From Polaribacter sp. SA4-12 (GTDB lineage: Bacteria; Bacteroidota; Bacteroidia; Flavobacteriales; Flavobacteriaceae), in contig NZ_CP019334.1 in the NCBI RefSeq assembly GCF_002163675.1, positions 1,312,001 through 1,376,000 of the forward strand: DNA of 64,000 nt, given 5' to 3'. The notes beneath the pieces are model-generated. The model was not told the origin of the DNA. It saw only the letters and a list, made by a program, of their open reading frames with translations, and did not search any database. Numbering within the stretch: the stretch's first letter is position 1; each line of letters opens with the position of its first letter. This document shows, piece after piece, positions 1 through 7,913 of the stretch. Made by a program: the position numbers and the translations under genes.

Positions 1-204
1 TTCTCTTGTAATTGCTTCTTCAATATTTTGGAACGTCTCAAAATAAACCAATTTGTTCACACCATATTTTTGAGTAAAACCTTTTTTGATTCCCATTTTA
101 TGTTCGTAAACTCTTCTTTGTAAATCATTTGTTACACCAATATATAATGTTCCTCTAATTTTGCTTGCCAAAAGATAAACATAATATTGATGGATTGTTT
201 TCAT
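1..204 (-). CDS. GIY-YIG nuclease family protein (partial, C-terminal end outside the window)
   Basis: Reverse-strand reading from the ATG at 204-202 stays open to the window edge and gives 68 residues. It begins MKTIHQYYVYLLAS and has GTLYIGVTNDL, then RRVYEHK, GFTQKYG and LVYFE. This is the order of the small stand-alone GIY-YIG (UvrC-type nuclease) proteins: the Y-Y pair, G-T-L-Y-I-G-V-T-N, and the R-x-x-x-H helix. Full proteins of this family are about 80-100 residues, so only the end is missing. Its role in the cell is not known; the fold is a DNA nuclease. It lies 43 bases downstream of the NamZ-like gene on the same strand. Confidence 0.9.
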   Translation of the reverse strand, partial: MKTIHQYYVYLLASKIRGTLYIGVTNDLQRRVYEHKMGIKKGFTQKYGVNKLVYFETFQNIEEAITRE

Positions 205-247
205 TTATTTTTGAAGTATGGATTCATGCGCAATCAAGAATAAAAAA

Positions 248-1522
248 TTATTCATAAATCAAATATTTGTTCCTAATTAATTTAAAAGCCTCCAAATCTT
301 TCTCCCAAGTTTTTCTAATATCTGATTCAGACAAACCTTGCTCAATTTGTTTTTGAAGTTTTGTATTTCCTGCATGAATCGTAAACGTTTTTCCAAAGAA
401 TTTTTCTGTTTTTGGTGTTTTCTGATACGCATCAATTAGCCATTCTAAATTTATAGCACTTAATTTTTCTATATTACTTAAATCTACACCATAACAAAGT
501 TTACCTTTTTCTTTTGGATATTTAGAACCAAAGTTTGGTTTTGGAATATAATTAAAGTTGCTTTTAGGAAAAAATGAAGCTCCATATCTTTGAAACTGAA
601 ACTCTGTTCCTCTACCTGCATTAATGATGGTTCCTTCAAAAAAACCTAAACTGGGATACAAGTTTATAGATTTATCATTTGGTAAATTTGGTGAAGGTCT
701 TATCGTTAAACTGTATTCAGAATCATGCGTATAATTAGCCAAAGGAATTACTGTTAAATCACACTGAATTCCGTTTTTAAGCCATTTTTCACCATTTATC
801 ATTTGTCCATATTCGCCAATTGTCATTCCATAAACAACAGGAACAGGATGTTTACCAACAAAAGAGGTATGTTCCATTTCTAAAACTGGCCCATCAACAT
901 AATGTCCATTTGGGTTTGGTCTGTCTAAAATTATCACTCGGATTCCGAGTTCAGCACAAGCTTCCATCACATAATGTAGAGAAGAAATATAAGTGTAAAA
1001 ACGCGCTCCAACATCTTGAATATCAAAAACCACAACATCAATTCCTTCTAATTCTTTAGCAGAAGGTTTTTTAGTTTTCCCATATAAAGAAACAATTTTT
1101 AAACCTGTTTTAGTATCAAAACCATCTTTTACAAGTTCAGCAGCATCTGCTTTTCCACGAAAACCATGTTCTGGTGCAAACACTTTTTTTACGTTTATGC
1201 CATTATAATTATGCAAATAATCTACTAAATGTTGTGTAACTTTTTTAGACCCCATAATATTAGGCGCAACTTCTGCTCTTTGTAAAAGCGACAACACTGA
1301 AGTCTGGTTTGCAACCACAGCAACATACTTCCCCTTTAGCAAGTTTACGTATAAATTGGTTCTTTCTGCTCCTGTTTTAATTATTAGGTTTTCAGCTTTT
1401 TCCTTTTTAACGTTCGACTTTTTAACTTTTAATCCAGAACTTTGAGCGCAAGAAATCAGCTGAAAATTCAGCATTAGAAATAAGAATAAATATGTACTTT
1501 TGAAAGGTTTAAAATCAATCAT
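248..1522 (-). CDS. DUF1343 / NamZ-type exo-beta-N-acetylmuramidase lipoprotein
   Basis: A protein of about 424 residues. The N terminus is hydrophobic and ends in LISC followed by AQ, a lipoprotein box, so it is probably anchored in a membrane facing the periplasm. The body matches the DUF1343 family (PF07075): FAPEHGFRG, VVFDIQDVGARFYTY, VIILDRPNPNG and IRPSPNLPN. Characterised members (NamZ, GH171) remove terminal N-acetylmuramic acid from peptidoglycan fragments, so a role in cell-wall recycling is likely but inferred. A longer frame begins with TTG at 1525; the ATG at 1522-1520 is the better start. Its 5' end faces the permease gene head to head, 4 bases apart, so each promoter must lie in or next to the other gene. 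Confidence 0.88.
   Translation of the reverse strand: MIDFKPFKSTYLFLFLMLNFQLISCAQSSGLKVKKSNVKKEKAENLIIKTGAERTNLYVNLLKGKYVAVVANQTSVLSLLQRAEVAPNIMGSKKVTQHLVDYLHNYNGINVKKVFAPEHGFRGKADAAELVKDGFDTKTGLKIVSLYGKTKKPSAKELEGIDVVVFDIQDVGARFYTYISSLHYVMEACAELGIRVIILDRPNPNGHYVDGPVLEMEHTSFVGKHPVPVVYGMTIGEYGQMINGEKWLKNGIQCDLTVIPLANYTHDSEYSLTIRPSPNLPNDKSINLYPSLGFFEGTIINAGRGTEFQFQRYGASFFPKSNFNYIPKPNFGSKYPKEKGKLCYGVDLSNIEKLSAINLEWLIDAYQKTPKTEKFFGKTFTIHAGNTKLQKQIEQGLSESDIRKTWEKDLEAFKLIRNKYLIYE
1495..1502 (+). promoter_or_regulatory. -7 promoter box (TACTTTTG) for the ABC permease
   Basis: TACTTTTG fits the Bacteroidota TAnnTTTG -7 element exactly and ends 24 bases before the TTG at 1527. It lies inside the 5' end of the opposing NamZ-like gene. 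A TTG start at 1500 would overlap this box, which argues for the start at 1527. No clear TTTG -33 box was seen. Confidence 0.55.
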
Positions 1523-1526
1523 CAAT

Positions 1527-2762
1527 TTGAATTACGAGTTATTTATTGCAAAACGCATTATTGCTGGCAAAAAGTATAAAAATAGCATTTCATCGCCAAT
1601 AATAAAAATTGCAATCACTGCAATTGCGTTAGGAATTATTATTATGCTAATTGCTGTGGCAACTGGTGCTGGCTTGCAAAATAAAATTCGCGATAAACTG
1701 GCTGGTTTTAAAGGCCACGTACAAATTATCAATTACGATGCCAATAATTCTGATGTTTCTACAGTACCTATAAAAAAAGACCAAGATTTTTATCCGAAGT
1801 TTAAAAATGTAGACGGAATTAAAAATATTCAGGTTTTTGCAAACAAAGGCGGAATTTTAAGAACAAAAACCGAATTTGAAGGTATTATTTTTAAAGGAGT
1901 TTCTACAGATTATGATTGGACTTTCTTTAAAGAGTATTTATTAGAAGGTAGAACTCCAAATTTAAAACTACCAAGAACTAAAGAAGTTCTTTTATCACAA
2001 ACAATTGTAAATCGTTTACAACTAAAATTAAACGACACTATTTTAGCTACTTTCTTAAAAACTGCAACAAGTAAATTACCATCAAATAGAAAATATACCA
2101 TTGTAGGAATTTACAATTCTGGTTTTGCAGAATTCGATAAAAGCATGATGATTGGTGATATTAGAGAGGTTCAGAAGCTTAATAAATGGACAGAAAACGA
2201 AATTGGTGGTTTCGAAATTATTTTAGATAATTTTGATAACATTACAGAAAAAGGAGAAGAAATTTACAGTAATATTGGCGCAACTTTAAATAGCAAAACT
2301 ATTTTAGACAGCTACCCAACCGTTTTTGAATGGATTAAACTTTTCGATAACAATGTATGGTTTATTATTGCCATTATGATTCTTGTTGCTGGTATTAATA
2401 TGATAACCGCTTTACTGGTTTTAATTCTAGAACGCGTACAAATGATTGGTATTTTAAAAGCATTAGGAAGCACAAATACAAGTATTAGAAAAATATTTTT
2501 ATACAATGCTTCTTACCTTATCTTAAAAGGACTTTTCTGGGGAAATATTATTGGTTTGTCTATTATTTTTATTCAGTATTACTTTAAAATAATTACGCTT
2601 AATCCTGAAACATATTATGTAACTACAATGCCAGTTCACATTTCGTTTACTTACATTTTATTGCTAAATATTGGTACGTTAATTATGTCTTTTTTAATGT
2701 TGATTATTCCTTCTTACATCATTACAAAAATCAATCCTTCGAAGTCAATTAAATTTGCGTAA
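1527..2762 (+). CDS. ABC transporter permease, LolC/LolE-FtsX type
   Basis: About 411 residues. It starts with the family pattern xxYELFIAKRI, has a first membrane helix at about residues 30-52, a large periplasmic MacB-PCD-like domain at about 55-270, and three more helices in the last 140 residues (FtsX domain, with GILKALGSTN before the third helix). LolC/E-type permeases work with an ATPase to extract lipoproteins from, or export substrates across, the inner membrane. No ATPase gene is adjacent, as is common in this family in Bacteroidota. The start is a TTG; a longer frame also opens with TTG at 1500, but that codon overlaps a good -7 box, so I chose 1527. Confidence 0.88.
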   Translation: MNYELFIAKRIIAGKKYKNSISSPIIKIAITAIALGIIIMLIAVATGAGLQNKIRDKLAGFKGHVQIINYDANNSDVSTVPIKKDQDFYPKFKNVDGIKNIQVFANKGGILRTKTEFEGIIFKGVSTDYDWTFFKEYLLEGRTPNLKLPRTKEVLLSQTIVNRLQLKLNDTILATFLKTATSKLPSNRKYTIVGIYNSGFAEFDKSMMIGDIREVQKLNKWTENEIGGFEIILDNFDNITEKGEEIYSNIGATLNSKTILDSYPTVFEWIKLFDNNVWFIIAIMILVAGINMITALLVLILERVQMIGILKALGSTNTSIRKIFLYNASYLILKGLFWGNIIGLSIIFIQYYFKIITLNPETYYVTTMPVHISFTYILLLNIGTLIMSFLMLIIPSYIITKINPSKSIKFA

Positions 2763-2767
2763 TATTT

Positions 2768-2852
2768 GGACGTTCCCCAAAAAGGTCGCGCTTTCCACTG
2801 TATCTTTTTATACTGAAAAAATTCAACATAAAAAGGATGCCGTTTCAAATGC
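2768..2852 (-). repeat. Structured intergenic repeat, copy A (reverse orientation)
   Basis: On the reverse strand this reads as GGCATCC, an A/T hairpin, then GATACAGTGGAAAGCGCGACC and GGGGAACGTCC. It aligns with the copy at 32830-32901 over its whole length and with the copy at 2952-3052. The central stem is kept by different bases in the different copies, which suggests selection on RNA or DNA structure. No reading frame is present. Similar GGGCGTT...GGTCG...CTTTCC elements are, from memory, common between genes of flavobacteria; I cannot verify this here. Confidence 0.6.
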
Positions 2853-2892
2853 ATAGCATTCACGATTTCAACAAAAATATTAAAGGATGAGT

Positions 2893-2963
2893 AATCGCTA
2901 ACGCAAACTTTCTATAAACTTTTAGCAAAACGATTCGCTAGCAGACAATTTGCGTTAGCGATT
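2893..2963. repeat. 15-bp inverted repeat between repeat copies A and B
   Basis: AATCGCTAACGCAAA at 2893-2907 is the exact reverse complement of 2949-2963, separated by 41 bases. The right arm overlaps the start of repeat copy B (GCGTTAGCG). This could form a long stem or be the trace of an inversion between element copies. Confidence 0.65.
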
Positions 2964-3052
2964 GAATGGTATGTTTGAGCTCTTTTTTTGTTTGAGATTT
3001 ATCGAAAAACAAAAAAAAGCGAGTAATGAAAGCGCGACCTTTAGGGAACGCC
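2952..3052 (+). repeat. Structured intergenic repeat, copy B (forward orientation)
   Basis: It begins GCGTTAGCGATTGAA and ends GAAAGCGCGACCTTTAGGGAACGCC in two short blocks that match copy C at 32830-32901 (GCGTTAAGGATTGAA ... GGAAAGCC ... ACGCC). The last 23 bases (3028-3050) are a near-perfect inverted copy of 2771-2795 in copy A. The middle hairpin is longer than in copy C. No coding potential. Confidence 0.6.
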
Positions 3053-3123
3053 ATAAAAAAATTCCTATTTAAATTTTACTTAGTCCTACCCACTACTTTT
3101 CTCGGTTTCACTCCTTTTTATGT

Positions 3124-3178
3124 ATTAAAAACAACATCTCTTCTATTAGATGTTCATTCTGTTGTAGTTGTTTTTAAT
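3124..3178. terminator. Nested stem-loop, possible terminator
   Basis: ATTAAAAACAAC (3124-3135) pairs with GTTGTTTTTAAT (3167-3178), with an inner ATCT/AGAT stem. The arm ends in a T-rich stretch. It lies between the permease and the next gene and could end transcription in either direction, but the A/T-only outer stem makes this weak. Confidence 0.4.
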
Positions 3179-3258
3179 GTGTAAAACTATCTTTAAAGAT
3201 TGAAATCATATTTTTAATAAAACGTCAATTAAATAATTTAATAAAAAATAATATTAAA

Positions 3259-3318
3259 TTTATTTCATAATCTAAAGGAAAATCTCTAGAAGAATTTGAA
3301 TCTATTTGGGATAATTAG
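3259..3318 (+). pseudogene. Remnant of the C-terminus of an MFS sugar transporter
   Basis: The frame reads F-I-S-stop-SKGKSLEEFESIWDN-stop. The motif KGKSLEE is the well-known C-terminal signature of sugar porters (PETKGKSLEE) and is also present in the intact transporter at 25538-27082. The preceding PET is lost to a stop codon and nothing recognisable lies upstream, so this would be the stub of a deleted or decayed transporter gene. It is short, so chance resemblance is possible. Confidence 0.35.
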
Positions 3319-3362
3319 GTTAAAAAATGTAATATTACAATACGCAATAAAGTTATTATTTT

Positions 3363-6300
3363 ATGAAAAAATTATCTGCTTTACTATTCTTTTTTTTATG
3401 CATACACACCAACGCACAAAAAACTTACAAAGAGCATAATTTTGTAAATATTAAAGAAGGTATACCAAAAGTTGGAGTTTCTTGTATTATTCAAGATCAT
3501 TACGGTTTTATTTGGATTGGAACCACCGGTACAGGGGTTTATAAATTTGATGGCATCGATTATACACCCTATAAATTTAACTTTGAAGACACTAATTCTT
3601 TAAGTAATAACCTTGTTCAATGTTCTTTTATAGATAGTAAGCAAAGACTTTGGTTTGGTACAGAAGATGGTTTAAATCTTTACATTAGAGGTTTAGATCA
3701 GTTTATAAAAGTAAGATTAAATTCAGAAAATAATTATAAAGAGAATGTTTTTGCAATTGAAGAAGATTCTTTTGGTAACTTATTAATTGGTACAAATAGA
3801 AAAGGGTTATATAAATTAAATATTAATACACTTAAAATCGATAAGATTTTAAATAACGTTACTAAAGATATAAGTATCCGTAGTATTAAACATACTAGAC
3901 AAGGAAAAACTTTTGTTGGTACAGACCGTGGTTTAAAGGAAATTGACATTATTCATAATAAGCTAATAAACACACGATTGTTTGCAGACAATCAAAAAAC
4001 GATTAACAAATCTATTGAAGTTTTATTTTTAGACAATAAAGATAATTTATGGATTGGTTTTGAAGTAGATGAAGGTATTTACAAATGTGGTTTAACAAAT
4101 GACAGAAACAATAATATTGTAAGTTTAAATAAGTTTGATTTTACTTCTCGAAAAATAATGGAAATTATTCAGTTACCAGACAATACAATAATGATTGGTA
4201 CTGAGAATGATGGGCTTTTTCATATTGATGAAAATGATAAAATCATAAAAAAATATGTTTCTAGTAAAACAGAAAAAAACAGCATATTACATAATTCTAT
4301 TTGGGAACTTTTTATCGACAAAAATGATAGAATTTGGATGGGATATTTTAATAGCGGTATTGCTGTTAGTGATAAACTATTTGATAAATTTAAAAGTATT
4401 GAAAGTTCACCAAATAAAACCAACTCATTAAACATATCATCAGTAAGTAGTGTTGTTAAAGATGAAAAAGGTAATTTGTGGCTTTCTACAGATGGTGGCG
4501 GTATCGATCTTTACAACCCAAAAACATCAAAAATAACACATATAAATAAAGAAACAAACAAACCCTATTCTGGTCTTAAGTCAGATTATATTGTAAGTTT
4601 ATTTTTAGATTCTAAAAATAATTTATGGGCTGCAAGTTGGGATAACGGTATTTTTCTTTTAAAAAATGGGTCTAAAAAATTTATCAATTATAATAAAACC
4701 AATACTGCATCAAAATTTAACTCAAATACAATTAGAAGTTTTTCTGAAGATTCTAAAGGTAATATCTGGATAGCTACTTATTTTGAAGGACTTTATTCTT
4801 ATAATTTAAATTCAAAGAAATTTAAAAAACACGATTCTAAACAATTTCTTAAACATAAGTCTTTAAATAGTAAAATAATGAGGGTCTTTGTTTCTTCTGA
4901 CAACACTATTTGGGCTGGTACAGCAGATGGTTTGTTTAAAATAAAAGATTTAGAAAATGATGAATTTGAAATAATTGCTTTAGGAGCGAGGATGCAAAAA
5001 GAGTATGGTTATTTATCTGATGTAAACCATATACTTTCCATTTATGAATCATCCGATAATAATATTTGGATTGGTACAAGAGGTGCTGGTCTCTGCAGAT
5101 ATAACAAAAATGAAGATTCTTTTACCTGGTTTAATAAGTCTAAAGGATTGGTTGAAGAAAATGTTTCTGCTATCATTGAAGATGAAGAAAATAATATTTG
5201 GGTAAGTGGTAATGATGGTTTAACTAAAATATCTTTAAAGGATAAAAAGTTTACAAATTATACTTCTAGTGATGGTTTGTTATCTAATGATTTTAATTTT
5301 GGAGCTGTATTAAAAGATGAAAAAGGAACGCTATATTTTGGTAATTATAAAGGGCTAGATTACTTTTTACCTAAAGAATTAGAAACAAATTCGACGATAC
5401 CATCATTACATTTAACAGATTTTAAATTGTTTAATGAAAAAGTGATTCCTCAAACTGAAAACTCACCTTTAGATAAAGTAATCTCAGAAACTAAAAGTAT
5501 TAGTTTAACACATACACAATCTGTTTTTACAATTGAGTATACAGGTTTAAATTACACAAGACCCGAAAAAAATAATTATGCTTATTATTTAGAAGGTTAT
5601 GAAACAACATGGAACTACGTTGGTCATAAAAGAAGTGCAACATACACAAATTTAGATCAAGGAAGTTATATTTTTAAATTGAAAGCCTCTAACAATGATG
5701 GCGTTTGGAACGAAGTACCACTAGAATTAAAAATAATAATTCTTCCACCCTGGTGGAAAACAAGTTGGGCAGTAATCTCTTATGTGCTAGCTTTTCTTTT
5801 TTGTGTTTACCTCTTAAATCGCTTAACTCAAAAGAGAATAAAAGAAAAAGAAATACTAAAAAATGAGCGTTTAATACAAGTACAAAACGATGAATTAAAC
5901 AAAAAGAAACTTCAGTTTTTTACGAATATTTCTCATGAATTTAGAACTCCTTTAACCCTAATTATTAACCCGATTAAAGACATTATCAGAAACAAAGAGC
6001 TAAATCTTCCTCAAAGTGTTAAAAATAAACATGCTATTATTTACAAAAACACAAACAGACTCTACAGACTAATTAATGAGTTGATGGATATTAGAAAGTT
6101 AGAGCATAATAAAATGAAAATTAGAGCAAGTAAAATTAATCTAATTCCGTTTACAAAAAATATTTCTAACTACTTTAAAGAAGAAACAAGAACAAAAAAC
6201 ATATTATTAAGTGTAGATTCTGATGTATTAGACATAACTGTTTGGGCAGATGAGAAAATGTTAGAAAAAATAATTTTTAATCTTTTATCTAATGCCATTA

Positions 6301-7517
6301 AAGCAACTCCAAAAGGAGGTGCTATTACTATTGAATTATTTTCTAATGATAAATTACATAAGTTACCTTTATTTAATTCACAAGAACCCGTAAAGGCTAT
6401 AGAAATATTAATTTCTGATACTGGAAAAGGTTTAAATGAAGAGGAAGTTGAAAAAATATTTGAACGTTTTTACCAAGTAGAAGATCAAAACAAAACATAT
6501 ATAGGTGGTACAGGAATTGGTTTAGAAGTAGTAAAGAGTTTTGTTTATCTTCATAAAGGAGAAATTGAAGTTGAAAGTAAAGTTGGTTCTGGAACTACTT
6601 TTAGAATTCTATTACCAATAGGTAAAGATCATTATACAGAAAACCAAATTATTTATAAAAATGATAAAATAGATAATGTAAAAGATCAATTCTTATTAAT
6701 TACTCCAGATGAAACAGAAGTGCAATCAACAGATAATACCGCTATTAATAAAACAAAAACAATTTTAATTGTTGAAGATAATGTAGAATTAATAGATTAC
6801 TTAAAAAATGAATTAAGTAATGAATACAAAGTATTTGTTGCAACTAATGGTAAAGAAGGAATTAAAATTGCAAAAGAAACTTTACCAGATGCTATAATTA
6901 CTGATGTTGTTATGCCAGAAATGGATGGATTTGAATTTTGTAAATCCATAAAAACGGATGCATCTACAAGTCATATTCCTGTACTTATGTTAACAGCAAG
7001 AACTACCATTGAAAACAGAATTGAAGGGATAGAAAATGGTGCTGATGCATACATGGTAAAACCTTTTGATTTAAAATTATTGAAACTCCGTTTATCACAA
7101 TTAATAACAAGTAGACAATTAATTTTTGATAAATTCTTTGGAGCAATAAGTGGTGCTGATGATAAAGTAAACTCAAGTTCTATAGACAAAGAATTCATAA
7201 AAAAATTATTAGATTATATAAATAAAAATATATCTGACTCTAATTTAAGTGTAGAAGAATTGGCTTCTCAATTAAAACTGAGTAGGAGTCAATTATATAG
7301 AAAAATTAAGGCCATAACAGGACAAACTGTTAATGAATTTATTAGAAAAATAAGATTAGAAAGAGCAAAGCAAATTCTAGATGCTGGTAGCGCTAATATT
7401 AGTGAAGCCTGTTTTAGTGTTGGATTTTCTTCTCCATCTTACTTTTCGAAATGCTTTAAAGCACATTTTGGGGTCTTACCTTCTGAAATAGAAACTAAAA
7501 AGGACACTGAGATCTAG
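3363..7517 (+). CDS. Hybrid two-component system regulator (HTCS) of the polysaccharide locus
   Basis: 1384 residues in one chain. Signal peptide at about 1-18; about 14 two-component propeller repeats (patterns like LWFGTEDGL and IWIGTRGAGL) at about 25-690; a Y_Y_Y domain at about 700-785; a membrane helix near 800-820; a histidine kinase with phospho-acceptor H858 (ISHEFRTPL), ATP-binding boxes NLLSNAIKAT, DTGKGL and GGTGIGL; a receiver domain with phospho-acceptor D1181 (IITDVVMPEMDG); and an AraC-type DNA-binding domain at about 1280-1378. Such proteins sense an oligosaccharide in the periplasm and activate the nearby susC/susD genes. All catalytic residues appear intact. It stands directly before the SusC gene, on the same strand, so it is probably the locus-specific activator. 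Confidence 0.96.
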   Translation: MKKLSALLFFFLCIHTNAQKTYKEHNFVNIKEGIPKVGVSCIIQDHYGFIWIGTTGTGVYKFDGIDYTPYKFNFEDTNSLSNNLVQCSFIDSKQRLWFGTEDGLNLYIRGLDQFIKVRLNSENNYKENVFAIEEDSFGNLLIGTNRKGLYKLNINTLKIDKILNNVTKDISIRSIKHTRQGKTFVGTDRGLKEIDIIHNKLINTRLFADNQKTINKSIEVLFLDNKDNLWIGFEVDEGIYKCGLTNDRNNNIVSLNKFDFTSRKIMEIIQLPDNTIMIGTENDGLFHIDENDKIIKKYVSSKTEKNSILHNSIWELFIDKNDRIWMGYFNSGIAVSDKLFDKFKSIESSPNKTNSLNISSVSSVVKDEKGNLWLSTDGGGIDLYNPKTSKITHINKETNKPYSGLKSDYIVSLFLDSKNNLWAASWDNGIFLLKNGSKKFINYNKTNTASKFNSNTIRSFSEDSKGNIWIATYFEGLYSYNLNSKKFKKHDSKQFLKHKSLNSKIMRVFVSSDNTIWAGTADGLFKIKDLENDEFEIIALGARMQKEYGYLSDVNHILSIYESSDNNIWIGTRGAGLCRYNKNEDSFTWFNKSKGLVEENVSAIIEDEENNIWVSGNDGLTKISLKDKKFTNYTSSDGLLSNDFNFGAVLKDEKGTLYFGNYKGLDYFLPKELETNSTIPSLHLTDFKLFNEKVIPQTENSPLDKVISETKSISLTHTQSVFTIEYTGLNYTRPEKNNYAYYLEGYETTWNYVGHKRSATYTNLDQGSYIFKLKASNNDGVWNEVPLELKIIILPPWWKTSWAVISYVLAFLFCVYLLNRLTQKRIKEKEILKNERLIQVQNDELNKKKLQFFTNISHEFRTPLTLIINPIKDIIRNKELNLPQSVKNKHAIIYKNTNRLYRLINELMDIRKLEHNKMKIRASKINLIPFTKNISNYFKEETRTKNILLSVDSDVLDITVWADEKMLEKIIFNLLSNAIKATPKGGAITIELFSNDKLHKLPLFNSQEPVKAIEILISDTGKGLNEEEVEKIFERFYQVEDQNKTYIGGTGIGLEVVKSFVYLHKGEIEVESKVGSGTTFRILLPIGKDHYTENQIIYKNDKIDNVKDQFLLITPDETEVQSTDNTAINKTKTILIVEDNVELIDYLKNELSNEYKVFVATNGKEGIKIAKETLPDAIITDVVMPEMDGFEFCKSIKTDASTSHIPVLMLTARTTIENRIEGIENGADAYMVKPFDLKLLKLRLSQLITSRQLIFDKFFGAISGADDKVNSSSIDKEFIKKLLDYINKNISDSNLSVEELASQLKLSRSQLYRKIKAITGQTVNEFIRKIRLERAKQILDAGSANISEACFSVGFSSPSYFSKCFKAHFGVLPSEIETKKDTEI

Positions 7518-7725
7518 AATTAGAAAACAATTATTAGTACTAATTATTTTACAGTATAAATAACAAATATGTTTGATTATTAATTTGTTACACTCCTAAT
7601 AACACTATAGTACAGATGTTGCGCCAAATGAATTAAATGTAGCATCCGTGTTAAATAAAGGTTAAATAGCAACAATAGTTCTAAACTCTGTTTTTTCTGT
7701 GTTAAAAAAGATGATTTTGTTCTTA

Positions 7726-7733
7726 TATATTTG
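7726..7733 (+). promoter_or_regulatory. -7 promoter box (TATATTTG) upstream of SusC
   Basis: TATATTTG matches TAnnTTTG. Transcription would start near 7738, giving a leader of about 175 bases before SusC that contains a short reading frame (7752-7847). The -33 box is poor, which would fit an activator-dependent promoter such as one driven by the HTCS next door. Confidence 0.45.
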
Positions 7734-7751
7734 GATAGTACAACAATGCAT

Positions 7752-7847
7752 ATGAAGCAAAAAGACTTAAAAAAAAAATTATTATACGAGCTATTACTAG
7801 TAATATTTATGTTATTGCTACTAGTATTAATACTTAATAATATCTAA
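7752..7847 (+). CDS. Possible 31-residue membrane peptide in the SusC leader
   Basis: ATG at 7752 (another in-frame ATG at 7746) opens a 31-residue frame: a Lys-rich start (MKQKDLKKK) followed by a strongly hydrophobic stretch of Leu, Val and Ile, ending NNI. It sits between a candidate -7 box and SusC. It could be a real small membrane protein, a leader peptide, or chance, since AT-rich DNA easily encodes such stretches. No homologue is known to me. The rest of 7518-7913 holds nothing else I can name. Confidence 0.3.
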   Translation: MKQKDLKKKLLYELLLVIFMLLLLVLILNNI

Positions 7848-7913
7848 TTAAGTTCTTTCTTTTTCTTTGTACTGTTAGTCAAAAAAGTATTTTTAATTAA
7901 CCAATTAATATGA

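Noticed and set aside
820..1059. Open frames on the strand opposite to clear genes (here and at many other places)
   Set aside because: They lie fully inside well-supported genes, have odd composition and match no family; they are by-products of codon use.
2771..3050. Terminal inverted repeats of an insertion sequence
   Set aside because: The space between the repeats has no transposase frame, no target duplication was seen, and the arms belong to a repeat family that also occurs singly at 32830-32901.
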